Both the position numbers and the translations under genes were made by a program. This document shows, piece after piece, positions 9,763-19,610 of a DNA stretch of 64,000 nucleotides. Origin of the DNA: Criblamydia sequanensis CRIB-18 (GTDB lineage Bacteria > Chlamydiota > Chlamydiia > Chlamydiales > Criblamydiaceae); assembly GCF_000750955.1 (NCBI RefSeq), contig NZ_CCEJ010000004.1, forward strand, positions 124,001 to 188,000, given 5' to 3'. A model generated the notes under the pieces. The model searched no databases, had not been told where the DNA came from, and saw only the letters and a list, made by a program, of their open reading frames with translations. The stretch's first letter is position 1. Every line of letters begins with the position of its first letter.

Positions 9763-10092
9763 ATGTCAAATTGGATCCTATCAAAAAACAAAGCAGACGC
9801 CCTTTCAAACGGGATTTTTTTAATAGCGCTCGGACTTTTATTTTTCTTCAACGCCTGGTGGCCTGGAATCATTTTGGCTATTTGGGCGCTTCTTGCTGTA
9901 AGACAGTACTTTACCGGTAGATACTATGATCTTTTTTTAACAACCCTCATTCTCCTAGTCTTATTTTTCTCTGTTCTTTTTAGAATTGACTTGAATGTTC
10001 TCACTCCCATCTTGTTTATTATCGGGGGTATATATATTGTCTTTAGAGAGTTTTTCTACGGCGACGACAAGAACGAGAACAAAGAAGCGTAA
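9763..10092 (+). CDS. Small integral membrane protein, unknown function
   Basis: 109 residues with about four hydrophobic spans (LIALGLLFFFNAWWPGIIL, then LFLTTLILLVLFFSVLF and ILFIIGGIYIVF). AGAGG stands about 8 bases before the ATG. The gene is the first of a compact run (five bases to the next gene, 20 more to pknD), so it is probably cotranscribed with pknD. The hydrophobic pattern resembles small DUF5668-type membrane proteins, but I cannot confirm the family. Confidence 0.7.
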   Translation: MSNWILSKNKADALSNGIFLIALGLLFFFNAWWPGIILAIWALLAVRQYFTGRYYDLFLTTLILLVLFFSVLFRIDLNVLTPILFIIGGIYIVFREFFYGDDKNENKEA

Positions 10093-10097
10093 GAAGC

Positions 10098-10535
10098 ATG
10101 GAAGAGCCAAAAATTGGGCAAATTATAGATATCGCTAAATTGGATGTTCCCTTTGAGGGAAATAAATATTTATTGCTACGAAGACTTGAACCTAAAGGAT
10201 TTGCCTGGTTTTTAGATAACGGTGGCTCGGAGGTTCCGACAGGGATTGTTAGAGACACCATTGCTTTGGCATTCCAGGAAGGCTTTAGCAAATTTAAAAT
10301 GAACTCATTTAGACCCGTCCTTTCCGGCTTCCGTTATTTGTTGCCGGAAAGGGACGAGCATGGGGAAAGGGCCACATTTTCTGAAATGTGCCGATCCTAT
10401 GCTTCAAGCAATGGGATTTATTTTGATGAAGCGCTTGGCCACAATTGTTATGTTCAAAATGCCTCTCTTGAAGCCCTTAATCTCTTTCGAAATTTTAAGA
10501 AAGCCGGCCGGTTAGAAACACCCCTAAAAAAATAA
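10098..10535 (+). CDS. Conserved-looking hypothetical protein in pknD operon
   Basis: 145 residues, soluble, with no signal peptide or membrane span. It starts five bases after the preceding membrane protein gene and ends 20 bases before pknD, so the three likely form one transcript. The composition is that of a normal globular protein (GNKYLLLRRLEPKGFAWFL at residues 21-39). I recognise no family. A link to the kinase is suggested by position only. Confidence 0.7.
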   Translation: MEEPKIGQIIDIAKLDVPFEGNKYLLLRRLEPKGFAWFLDNGGSEVPTGIVRDTIALAFQEGFSKFKMNSFRPVLSGFRYLLPERDEHGERATFSEMCRSYASSNGIYFDEALGHNCYVQNASLEALNLFRNFKKAGRLETPLKK

Positions 10536-10555
10536 TTTTTAACCGCTAAGAAAAC

Positions 10556-13444
10556 ATGGACTCAGAAAACAACCCCAAAGAAAATCCCACCCCTGAAGAA
10601 AACTCCTTCGCATTTGTGAAAGGGCAAAAACCTCTCGATAGCGAAGTTAAATTTCGAATAGGCCCCTATTTAATTCTTGAGACTATAGGAAAAGGCGGTA
10701 TGGGAGAGGTTTTTTTAGCTTATGACACTTCTTGCGGAAGACAAATCGCCCTTAAGCGTATTCGAGAAGACCTTCTTAATTTTAAACAAATTCATGACCG
10801 CTTTTTAAAAGAAGCCCATATCACAAGCCAATTGACCCATCCCTCTGTGATACCCATTTATACCATTCATAAAGACAAAGGCACCATTTATTACACAATG
10901 CCCTATGTTAAGGGGGAAACCTTAAGACAGCTTTTAAAAGAAGCTAGAAATCAAGAAATCAAAGAACATCATCTAGAGCCGGTTCAAAGCTCGATCCCAT
11001 CTTTAATCCGTATCTTGATTTCCATCTGTCAAGCCATAGCTTACGCGCACTCTCATCAAGTTCTTCATCGAGACATAAAACCTGAAAATATTATTGTTGG
11101 GCGTTTTGGAGAGGTGTTAATTCTAGATTGGGGGCTTGCCAAGCTGATGAATGACCCTGACGAGGAAGGTGAAATAGAAGAAAAAAAAGGGTATTTTGAT
11201 TTATCGGGTTTGACAAGAGTTGGAAAAGTGGTGGGCACTTTAAATTATATGGCTCCTGAGCGTGCCCTAGGAAAGGAAGCCAATATACAAACAGATATTT
11301 ATTCACTCGGGGTTATCCTCTATCAAATGCTGACTCTTCGTTTTCCTTTTAAAAGGAAATCACTAAAAAATTTTCGCGAAGAGATGAAGTATGAGGAGCT
11401 TATAGACCCGACAGAAATTGCCCCTTATCGCGATGTCCCAAGGGTTCTTTCCAAAATTGCTTTTACCTGCTTAGACCCCGATCCTAAAAAACGATACCGA
11501 AGGGTTGAGGATTTGATTCGGGACCTTGAAAATTTTATTGAAGGAAGAGCTGAATGGTTTCATACAAAAGAACTCTCTCCTGCCAAGAAAAGTGATTGGG
11601 AATTTCAGGAAAACGTTTTTTTAGCAGAACATATTGCCATCACAAGAGCTGCTGAAGTATCCGATTGGATGAACCTGATGATCTCAAAAGACTCCTTCGG
11701 TGAAAACGTCAGAATCGAAGCAAAAGTCCGGCTTAAAACTCATGGGCACGGAGTTGGCTTTCTAATAAGCGTTCCCGAAATTTCCGAAAGGCGCCATTTA
11801 AATGACGGCTACTGTTTGTGGCTTGGGTCTGACATTAATAAATCAACTAAACTTTTACGATCAACAGTTGAAGTCGTTCACGCGCCGGAGTTAGTTTTAA
11901 AACGTTATGCCTGGTATAAAATTACGATCGAAAAAATTGAACACCGCATTAATTTTTACTTAAACGATGAACTCCAGTTCTCATATGTCAGCCACCTCCC
12001 TCTTGTGGGAACACACGTAGGTCTTTTATCAAGGGACGCCGACTATGAAATTCAGGACTTGAATGTTTTTGTGGCAGGCCAAAACGTCATGGTGAAATGC
12101 CTAGCCGTCCCCGACGCATTTTTAGCCCATAAAAATTTTACGGCGGCTTTAAGCGAATATAGACGTATCGGCTATTCGTTTCCCGGAAGACAAGAAGGGC
12201 GAGAGGCAATGTTTAGAGCTGGCATCACTCTTCTTGAAGAAGCTAAAAATGAAACAAATCCCTTGCTTGCTGAAAAGCTATACGATCTTTCGTTAAAAGA
12301 GTTTGAAAAGCTTCATGAAACGCCCGGTGCTCCTTTGGAATATCTTGGGAAAGCCCTTGTTTATCAATCCTTAAAAGAATATGAAGAAGAAATAAAATGT
12401 TTTGAGCTTGCTTTAAGGCGTTTTCCAAGCCACCCTCTTTCCTTCATTCTTCATGAGCAAATCCTAAGCCGGATGCATGAATGCTCAAGGAGCAATAGAA
12501 AAGCTACCTATAAATTTATCCTTTTAGCTTTAAGAAGACTTCCTAGAATTTTGACGCTTCCTAACTCAAAAAGACTATTTTCAAGCTTGGAAAGGCATTG
12601 GGAAGAACTCTTTCTTCTAAAGGCGCCCTCTTTTTTAGAAAGCTCTTTACAATGGAGTCTGAATTTCTCTTCAATTTTGGCTTTCTGGCTAAATAAAGGC
12701 TATGTTTTGACAGAAATTGCAGAAGATATGCTTAAAAAGACAGTCGTAGAACCACTGCCGGTAAATCTTTTCACCCTTCTATTTAAAATGGAAGATAGCG
12801 AATTTTTATCCAAGGCCATTCAAATTTTTTCTCAAAAAGAAGAGTACCGGCTGTTGGCAGCTTTCGTTCAAGAACTAAACCTTATTTTAGAACCGCAAGA
12901 GGGTGTGGATGAACTTTTCTTAAAAACCCCGCTTGATTTTAAAACGAAAGAGCTTTTCTTGTATGCCCTTATCGATATTTGGCTTGCAAAAGGGGGTGCA
13001 AACAAAGCCATCATTCTTCTAGATTCCTTGGATCCGTATCTAGAAAACACTCTTGAGCTGGACTCGCACAAAATTTGGTGCTATCTCAAACTTAATTTAT
13101 TTGAGGAGGCAAGTAAAATATTTTCAAATTATCCCTCCGATTTTTTAGCTAAGGAAGACTGTCCCTTATTTTCACTTTTTGGTTGTTTTCTTGCAGCTAC
13201 TGATGGGGAAGAAGTAGCTTATATACACTTCCTCGGGGCTATAGATATCGCCTACCCGAGAACCTGGACCCTTCTTGCCCATTTCCTTAAGGGGCAAAGA
13301 ATTGAAAACTTAAGCTGGCAGCAAAGAGCTTTTTTTTGGGAGAAAAAGCAGCTCTATCGGCAAATTTCACTCTACTATCACTGTATAGGAGAGCCAAAAC
13401 AAAGCGAGCTATGGCTACAAAGAGCTTCTTTTGATAAGACTTAA
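10556..13444 (+). CDS. pknD: Serine/threonine protein kinase PknD
   Basis: 962 residues. The Hanks-type kinase domain spans about residues 35-330: glycine loop GKGGMGEVFLAYD, catalytic lysine in IALKRI, catalytic loop HRDIKPENI near residue 171, metal site ILDWGLAK (DWG in place of DFG) and NYMAPERALG. Residues 355-510 look like a jelly-roll/lectin-type domain (VRIEAKVRLKTHGHGVGFL), and the rest is helical and TPR-like. No membrane span is seen. The length and domain order match chlamydial PknD, and the next plus-strand gene is valS, as in Chlamydia. The DWG variant occurs in active kinases, so loss of activity is not implied. Confidence 0.92.
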   Translation: MDSENNPKENPTPEENSFAFVKGQKPLDSEVKFRIGPYLILETIGKGGMGEVFLAYDTSCGRQIALKRIREDLLNFKQIHDRFLKEAHITSQLTHPSVIPIYTIHKDKGTIYYTMPYVKGETLRQLLKEARNQEIKEHHLEPVQSSIPSLIRILISICQAIAYAHSHQVLHRDIKPENIIVGRFGEVLILDWGLAKLMNDPDEEGEIEEKKGYFDLSGLTRVGKVVGTLNYMAPERALGKEANIQTDIYSLGVILYQMLTLRFPFKRKSLKNFREEMKYEELIDPTEIAPYRDVPRVLSKIAFTCLDPDPKKRYRRVEDLIRDLENFIEGRAEWFHTKELSPAKKSDWEFQENVFLAEHIAITRAAEVSDWMNLMISKDSFGENVRIEAKVRLKTHGHGVGFLISVPEISERRHLNDGYCLWLGSDINKSTKLLRSTVEVVHAPELVLKRYAWYKITIEKIEHRINFYLNDELQFSYVSHLPLVGTHVGLLSRDADYEIQDLNVFVAGQNVMVKCLAVPDAFLAHKNFTAALSEYRRIGYSFPGRQEGREAMFRAGITLLEEAKNETNPLLAEKLYDLSLKEFEKLHETPGAPLEYLGKALVYQSLKEYEEEIKCFELALRRFPSHPLSFILHEQILSRMHECSRSNRKATYKFILLALRRLPRILTLPNSKRLFSSLERHWEELFLLKAPSFLESSLQWSLNFSSILAFWLNKGYVLTEIAEDMLKKTVVEPLPVNLFTLLFKMEDSEFLSKAIQIFSQKEEYRLLAAFVQELNLILEPQEGVDELFLKTPLDFKTKELFLYALIDIWLAKGGANKAIILLDSLDPYLENTLELDSHKIWCYLKLNLFEEASKIFSNYPSDFLAKEDCPLFSLFGCFLAATDGEEVAYIHFLGAIDIAYPRTWTLLAHFLKGQRIENLSWQQRAFFWEKKQLYRQISLYYHCIGEPKQSELWLQRASFDKT

Positions 13445-13516
13445 ATTCCCTTAAAGAGCGTTACCACTTTAGAGACGAGTCAGAATAAAAGAAGCTATAA
13501 GATGCGCTTAAGCTCT

Positions 13517-15436
13517 TTATGTTTGCCCCTTTACTGCCGGTTTTAAAAACTTGCGATTTCTTAAAAAACCTTCTTTTTTATATTCAAATAGTAACTGATG
13601 TTGTTGTTTTACAAAACTCCACCTCTCAAATAGAAATTTAGTTTTCTTAAACAAGTATTGTTTCATAGAAGGTACTTTACAATGAGTATATAGGTGGCTT
13701 ATAAGTTCCACCATTCCGGATGCTCGAGGTAGCCGTCCCTCATCTTTACATTTATGAAGCATAGCCGGCAGAAAGACGATGCCTGTTTTCCAAAAATCAT
13801 GGAATCTTAGTGACTTGCACACCTTCTTACCGTTTTCAATAATCCACGTTTCTTTTAAGGCTCCCATAGGTAAATGGAAAAAGGTTAATACAGGGGTTTG
13901 CCATGAATCCGGCAATTTTTTTATAATTTTAAAAATATGGGATACCACGCCTTCCGGCTCAGTATCCAAAAGACGCATTCTAAACATTTCAGGAATTTCA
14001 TTCTCGCTTAGGACCTCAGCTAAAGTTTCATGAACCCATTTGGCACAGTTTTCAGATTCGATCTGGTAGACAAAATTGCCTTGCCTTCCTTTTAAAAAGT
14101 CCCTTTTAATGAGGTTCATCAATTGATGCCCTTGAGTTTCTGTCAAAATGAAAGGATGGCAAGCGTAAGATCTATGACTGTAATAGACATTATCATCGGG
14201 GTAGGCAAGAGTCGCATGAAGATTCCGGCCAAAAATTTCTAAGGTCTCTAAGAAACTGCCGGGAAATTTGGTAGCTACCTTTCCAAAGGAGTAGACAGCG
14301 TAGCTTGAATCCCCTCTCGGGATGGCCACTTCCATAAAAGCATGTGTATTTTCATAATCAAGACGCGGGGCAAGCCTTGTTGCAGAAGCAAGAGCGCACC
14401 AGCAAGTTCCATTTAAATGGATTCCAAAACGCTCCTCAGCTTCTTTTTTATCTAGAATTTCAAAATAAGGCAGCTCTTCCCACCAATAAAGATGCGTTAA
14501 ATCGATCGGGATTATCCTTTTTTTCACGGCATCATAATACCCCCATTGATGGGTATTCCAGTTCATAATCCCGGCTTGCAAGTATTCAATGTTTCCAATT
14601 TCGAATTCCTTATTTTTAAAAATCGAGAACACTTGATCGAGGGTCAGGGCATAATTGCCTTGAAAAACAATTTCTTTAGTTCGGTCTAGAAGGCTTGTTG
14701 AGACTCCGTTGATTGGAAGGGTTAGAACTTTTTCTTTAAAGGAAGCATCCGGACTTACCCTTTCTTCAATTTTAAGATGATATTCATTAATTCTGCCGAT
14801 TCGTCCTGCCAGATTGCAATCGATCAATTTTCGAACCGTGCTTGGGTATTCTATGAAGGCCTCAGGAATATTGCCGTCTCTGAAAACCCAATTTGCGTAA
14901 TCGTTAAAAATTTTTTTATTTTCTAAAAGTAGAGCCGCAAAATTTGCAAATTGAGAAGTCGTTTTAAGGGCTAAAAGGTCTCTATTCGTTAATATTTTTT
15001 TATTCTGAAAGCTAAGCACTCTTTTTTTAAGCTTTTCATATAAGCTCTCATCAGGAAACCCGGGGTCCTCCCCTCCATGAATTTTACCTATACGATAGCC
15101 AAGCGAGATTCTTTTTTGCTTTAATGAATAATAGGCCTCTTCCTGCGAGTCTTTAAGGGTCTCCAATAAACGATCTACACTCTCTAAGTGCTTTTTATAA
15201 TCAGCCTGTATCTTTTGGCCCTTCAAAGGGAATTTAACAGGGATTTCTTCGAGAAGATCAAGAGCTTGCATCCACTCTCGAAAAAGCTTTTTCTGTCGGC
15301 CTTTTGTTACAACTAATTTTTTAAGAAATTTAAAAAAAGAACTGTTTGTCAGAAGGAGAAAAGGCTTTCTCAAAAGAAGCGGCAATTTTTTCTCGAACCC
15401 ATTCAAAAGAGTATTATTTATATTGAGACTAAGCAT
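13517..15436 (-). CDS. Unknown 639-residue protein with possible cysteine-peptidase features
   Basis: The ATG at 15436 is preceded by GAGG at a normal distance. There is no signal peptide or membrane span. The first 200 residues are Lys/Leu-rich and helical. The middle third has well-ordered segments with candidate catalytic residues: GTCWCALASA near residue 344, THAFMEV near 364 and ESENCAKWV near 462. His-then-Cys order occurs in permuted papain-like (NlpC/P60-related) enzymes, while GTCWCALASA recalls the papain-type GSCWA motif. I cannot choose between these, and both may be chance. The gene stands alone, convergent with pknD and divergent from valS. It is a candidate effector or accessory protein of unknown function. 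Confidence 0.75.
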   Translation of the reverse strand: MLSLNINNTLLNGFEKKLPLLLRKPFLLLTNSSFFKFLKKLVVTKGRQKKLFREWMQALDLLEEIPVKFPLKGQKIQADYKKHLESVDRLLETLKDSQEEAYYSLKQKRISLGYRIGKIHGGEDPGFPDESLYEKLKKRVLSFQNKKILTNRDLLALKTTSQFANFAALLLENKKIFNDYANWVFRDGNIPEAFIEYPSTVRKLIDCNLAGRIGRINEYHLKIEERVSPDASFKEKVLTLPINGVSTSLLDRTKEIVFQGNYALTLDQVFSIFKNKEFEIGNIEYLQAGIMNWNTHQWGYYDAVKKRIIPIDLTHLYWWEELPYFEILDKKEAEERFGIHLNGTCWCALASATRLAPRLDYENTHAFMEVAIPRGDSSYAVYSFGKVATKFPGSFLETLEIFGRNLHATLAYPDDNVYYSHRSYACHPFILTETQGHQLMNLIKRDFLKGRQGNFVYQIESENCAKWVHETLAEVLSENEIPEMFRMRLLDTEPEGVVSHIFKIIKKLPDSWQTPVLTFFHLPMGALKETWIIENGKKVCKSLRFHDFWKTGIVFLPAMLHKCKDEGRLPRASGMVELISHLYTHCKVPSMKQYLFKKTKFLFERWSFVKQQHQLLFEYKKEGFLRNRKFLKPAVKGQT

Positions 15437-15742
15437 GTTATGATCCTCATCTCTATCGGTTAACGCTCTATAAGCCTATTATAGCATTTTATCTAAGGGG
15501 GTGATGAAAAGTGAGGAGGTTTTATAGCTTGAAATGAAAGAAATTGATTTAAGAATGGAAAAAAATTCCCGACTTAAAAAATTTAAATTGAATAGCCGTT
15601 AAGCAAAAAGCAGGCCAAACCTTCTTTTTCTAAAATTAAAGCAATTTATTGAGTTTCTTTGTTCTTAATTAAGAGATGATAAATTCTTCTTTTCATCATC
15701 CCTAGAAATCCCTTAAAATTATTCCTCTAAATATAAAATTAA
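15437..15742. other. Intergenic region between divergent genes
   Basis: 306 bases separate the unknown minus-strand gene from valS and must hold promoters for both. It is AT-rich. I see no RNA gene, no strong hairpin, and no promoter pair good enough to report. Confidence 0.5.
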
Positions 15743-18628
15743 ATGGACCTTAAAAAAATGAGTACCCCTAACGAAAATACAGAGGATCTTCCAAAAACCT
15801 ATGAAGCTAAATCGATTGAAAGTAAATGGCTTGAATTTTGGGAAAACCATCATCTTTTTAAGGTCGATCCTCTGTCAAAAAAACCCCCCTATACCATTTG
15901 TTTGCCCCCTCCTAATGTAACTGGAGCGCTTCACATGGGTCATGCCCTTGGAATTACCCTTCAGGACATCTTAATCCGCTGGAAAAGAATGCTGGGCTTT
16001 GAAGCTTTATATATTCCTGGAACCGACCACGCAGGGATCGCTACCCAAACTACCGTAGAAAGGCATCTCATCAAAACGCAAGGGAAGACAAGAAAAGATT
16101 TTTCTCGCGAGGAATTTCTAAAATATGTTTGGGAATGGAAAGTTCAAAATGAAGATAGGATTACAAAGCAGTTAAAAAAAATGGGCGCTTCTTCTGATTT
16201 TTCAAATATGCGCTTTACAATGGATGATACTTGCTCGAAAGCTGTGAAAACTATTTTTAAAAGGCTTTATGACCAAGGTTTGATTTATCAGGGAGACTAC
16301 CTTGTCAATTGGGATCCGGTGACGCAAACCGCCTTAGCAGATGATGAGGTTGAATATGAAGATAAAGAGTCTTATCTTTGGCATTTCAAATACCCATTAA
16401 GCGATGGGACAGGTTTTGCAAAAGTGGCTACCACAAGACCTGAAACCATGCTAGGAGATACAGCAGTCGCCGTTTCCCCAAAGGATCCACGCTATAAAAG
16501 CTGGGTTGGCAAGACCGTTATTCTTCCCCTTATGGAAAGAGAAATTCCAATCATTGCCGATAGACGTGTGGATCCTGAATTTGGAACAGGCATGGTAAAG
16601 GTAACCCCCGCCCATGACCCTAATGACTATGAGACGGGGCTTGAACACAAGCTTCCCTTTATCAACATTATGACACCCGATGGCAGGATCAATGAAAATG
16701 GAGGATCTTTCCAAGGTTTGACTATGCTTGAAGCAAGAGATGCCGTAGTTAAAGAAATGGAAAAAAAAGGCTTTCTTGAAAAAATAGAGCCTCATAACCT
16801 GCGTGTCGGCGTATCTTACCGCTCAAAAGCTATTATCGAGCCCTATCTTTCCAAACAATGGTTTGTTAAAATGGAAAGTTTTGGAAAAAAACTTAAAAGT
16901 CTTGTCGAGAGCGGTAAATTTCAGATTATTCCTGACAATTGGGAAAACACCTACTTTCATTGGATTGATAACCTAAGGGATTGGTGCATCAGCCGTCAGC
17001 TATGGTGGGGCCATCGCATCCCTGTTTGGTATCATAAGGATAATCCTGAAATAAGAATTTGCTATGACGGCGAAGGTTTACCTGAGGAGGTCAGAAAAGA
17101 TCCCGATAACTGGAAGCAAGACGAAGATGTGCTTGATACCTGGTTTTCCTCGGCTCTTTGGCCCTTTTCAACTCTTGGATGGCCTGAGAAGACAGATCTT
17201 TTAAAAAAATTCTATCCTAATCAAGTGCTTGTGACCGGCCATGATATTTTGTTTTTCTGGGTGGCAAGGATGCTTGTAATGGGAGAATTTGTTTTTGACA
17301 AAGAACCTTTTCCGGAGACTTTCTTGCATGGCTTGATTTACGGCAAATCCTATTGGCGAAAAAACAAGGACGGCGGGATTCTTTATGTTACCCCTGAGGA
17401 GCGAATTCAATATGACCTTGGCAAACCCCTTCCTAAAGATGTCGAAAGTAAATGGGAGAAGATGTCTAAAACGAAGGGCAATGTGATCGACCCCCTTGAA
17501 ATTTCCGATCAATACGGGGTGGATGCTTTAAGAATGGCTCTAGCTTCTTCTCAACCTCAGCAAAGAGAAATTGATCTTGATAGAAGAAGATTTGAAGAAT
17601 TTAAAAACTTTGCCAATAAGGTCTGGAATGGCGCCCGTTTCGTATTTATCAATATCGAGAGTTTATCTCTTGATGAATTCCAAAAGGGATTGGATGAAAA
17701 GTTTCTTTCCTTAGAGGATCATTGGATTATTTCATCTCTTGCCAAAACTGTTTATGAAGTGAATGATAGCTTAAAAAACTACGCTTTTGATAAAGCTGCA
17801 ACCCTTGCCTACGATTTTTACTGGCAAGAATTTTGCTCTTATTATGTCGAAATTGTAAAGCCGGTCCTTTTTGGTAAAGCCGGAACCGATGGGGAGAGGG
17901 CTAACAAGAAAAAACTTCTAGTTATTATCCTTTTGCAGTCGATTCGTCTTTTACATCCTATGATTCCATTTATAACAGAGGAATTATTCCAGCGTATAAA
18001 AACCCTTTTCGGAAATGCGAAATCAGAAAGCTCTGATCCTTATACCAAAGATGCCATCCGAGCTTTAAGTTCGCTATCTATATCGCAAGCGCCCTATCCT
18101 GAGGTCCTCCGTGAAACGGATCTTGATCTAGAGATCAATTCGATGTTTGATCTGATTGGAAAAGTGGTTTATACCATTCGAAACTTGCGTGGAGAGATGA
18201 AAATCCCGCCCCAAATGGCAACAGAAGTTATGATAAGCGGTCCAAAAGAGGATCCAATAATTGCGATAATCAAAAAACATGAGAAAATCATCACTGCCCT
18301 TGTTCGGGTCTCCAAGATTGAAGTTAAGAATGAAAGTGAAATTCCCCTCTCATCATCAGCTCTTGTGGATTCAGTAAAGATATCACTGCCGATACCAAAA
18401 GAGATGATAAATGAAGAAATCCAAAGGCTCATTAAAGAAGAAAACCGTCTTAAGTTTCATTTGGAAAGAGTCTCAAAACAGCTTTCAAACGAGAATTATA
18501 TTGCGAAAGCTCCTCCTAGCATTGTTTCTCAGCAAAAAGAAAACCTTTTGCAAACAGAGAGCGAGCTTAAGGATTTAGAAGCTAAGCTTATTTCTTTTAA
18601 GAAATTAATAGATTCCGGTTCCCGCTAA
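15743..18628 (+). CDS. valS: Valine--tRNA ligase
   Basis: Class I aminoacyl-tRNA synthetase charging tRNA-Val, cytoplasmic, 961 residues, close to the usual 940-960. Signatures: PPPNVTGALHMGHALG (HIGH motif as HMGH), the editing domain at about residues 200-370 with TTRPETMLGDTAVAV, KMSKTKGNVIDP (KMSKS motif), an anticodon-binding helical domain and a C-terminal coiled coil (NEEIQRLIKEENRLKFHLER). The ATG at 15743 is used; a second ATG at 15758 is equally possible since neither has a clear ribosome site. The position downstream of pknD matches other Chlamydiae. Confidence 0.97.
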   Translation: MDLKKMSTPNENTEDLPKTYEAKSIESKWLEFWENHHLFKVDPLSKKPPYTICLPPPNVTGALHMGHALGITLQDILIRWKRMLGFEALYIPGTDHAGIATQTTVERHLIKTQGKTRKDFSREEFLKYVWEWKVQNEDRITKQLKKMGASSDFSNMRFTMDDTCSKAVKTIFKRLYDQGLIYQGDYLVNWDPVTQTALADDEVEYEDKESYLWHFKYPLSDGTGFAKVATTRPETMLGDTAVAVSPKDPRYKSWVGKTVILPLMEREIPIIADRRVDPEFGTGMVKVTPAHDPNDYETGLEHKLPFINIMTPDGRINENGGSFQGLTMLEARDAVVKEMEKKGFLEKIEPHNLRVGVSYRSKAIIEPYLSKQWFVKMESFGKKLKSLVESGKFQIIPDNWENTYFHWIDNLRDWCISRQLWWGHRIPVWYHKDNPEIRICYDGEGLPEEVRKDPDNWKQDEDVLDTWFSSALWPFSTLGWPEKTDLLKKFYPNQVLVTGHDILFFWVARMLVMGEFVFDKEPFPETFLHGLIYGKSYWRKNKDGGILYVTPEERIQYDLGKPLPKDVESKWEKMSKTKGNVIDPLEISDQYGVDALRMALASSQPQQREIDLDRRRFEEFKNFANKVWNGARFVFINIESLSLDEFQKGLDEKFLSLEDHWIISSLAKTVYEVNDSLKNYAFDKAATLAYDFYWQEFCSYYVEIVKPVLFGKAGTDGERANKKKLLVIILLQSIRLLHPMIPFITEELFQRIKTLFGNAKSESSDPYTKDAIRALSSLSISQAPYPEVLRETDLDLEINSMFDLIGKVVYTIRNLRGEMKIPPQMATEVMISGPKEDPIIAIIKKHEKIITALVRVSKIEVKNESEIPLSSSALVDSVKISLPIPKEMINEEIQRLIKEENRLKFHLERVSKQLSNENYIAKAPPSIVSQQKENLLQTESELKDLEAKLISFKKLIDSGSR

Positions 18629-18638
18629 TTAGCGGGAA
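18619..18638. terminator. 20-bp palindrome over the valS stop codon
   Basis: TTCCCGCTAATTAGCGGGAA is a perfect palindrome overlapping the valS TAA. It sits between convergent genes (the next one ends at 18644), so it may stop transcription in both directions. There is no clean T-run, so strength is uncertain. Confidence 0.5.
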
Positions 18639-18643
18639 TCAAA

Positions 18644-19471
18644 TCAATCAAATGCATTTTGGTCAGGACCCTTTGGCGGAGAAGGAAAATTCAATTTTTT
18701 CTTTTTATTTTGCATCTCATCGGTAATTTTTTTCGCTTCGTCAAAGTAGCTTATTGTGGTTAGAAGATATCTCCAAGTTTCTTCAAGGGTGCTATTCTCA
18801 TCGATCTCCTCAGAATATCCGGCTACTACATGAGATGCGCCTTCCAATAATGCCCCCTCCTCTCTTTTAGAGTCCTCATATTGAATGATCTGCTTTTTTA
18901 ATACCTTCGTAGCATTCTTTTCGGAAGATGCGTTAAAGGATGCGCCAAATATAAAATTTGCTAAGATCTGTTTAATTTCATTTTGTCTCGATTGGGGAAC
19001 ATGCGAATTTTTAGCTTTCAGCCCTTCGATGAGGGTCAAACTTTCAAAGATGAAATTATTTCTATCAGGGGATTCGGTTTTTTTAAGTCCAAATTTTTTA
19101 AATAGGAAATCTTCCTTTTTAGCCTCGCTTTGATTGACTTCTCTTAGCTCGGATAGTTTATTTAAAACAGTTGCGGAATAGACAGCGGCGATAAAATTGA
19201 CGCCGGGTATGGCTTCAGCAATAGAGGCCTTCCAAAGGCTTTCATAACACTCTTTTTTTTCTTGGTTGACATTCAAAAGGTTAGAGACGCCAAAAGAATG
19301 AGCTTTTTTTGCTGTTCCTTCGGTTCCATCTTTTTCTTCTTTACCGATACTAAGGTCCTTCTTCTGGGCCTTATTATAATAAACAAAAGCTTTTATTATT
19401 CCTGAAATGGTGCTGACACCCGGGATGAAAGCTGCGACAGCCCCTAATTTCTCCAATGCTTTTAAAGCCAT
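18644..19471 (-). CDS. Hypothetical protein with N-terminal hydrophobic segments
   Basis: 275 residues from the ATG at 19471, which has GGGGG five bases upstream; a TTG start at 19483 is less likely. The N-terminus (LGAVAAFIPGVSTISGIIKAF) and a segment near residue 90 (AEAIPGVNFIAAVYSATVL) share an IPGVxxI pattern and are hydrophobic enough to associate with membranes. The rest is charged and helical, ending in a Lys-rich, Pro-containing tail. This GVN/GVS pattern around paired hydrophobic helices is reminiscent of inclusion-membrane-type proteins, but that is a guess. Convergent with valS. Confidence 0.6.
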   Translation of the reverse strand: MALKALEKLGAVAAFIPGVSTISGIIKAFVYYNKAQKKDLSIGKEEKDGTEGTAKKAHSFGVSNLLNVNQEKKECYESLWKASIAEAIPGVNFIAAVYSATVLNKLSELREVNQSEAKKEDFLFKKFGLKKTESPDRNNFIFESLTLIEGLKAKNSHVPQSRQNEIKQILANFIFGASFNASSEKNATKVLKKQIIQYEDSKREEGALLEGASHVVAGYSEEIDENSTLEETWRYLLTTISYFDEAKKITDEMQNKKKKLNFPSPPKGPDQNAFD

Positions 19472-19610
19472 TAGGACCCCCAATAAAACTTTGAAATACG
19501 TTTATAATTATAATTTATGAAACAATTTATTTATCACTTAAAACAACTTAACTTAAAAAATGGTTATATTAATGATTATACAAATAACTTTTATTAAGAA
19601 TTTGTAAAAA

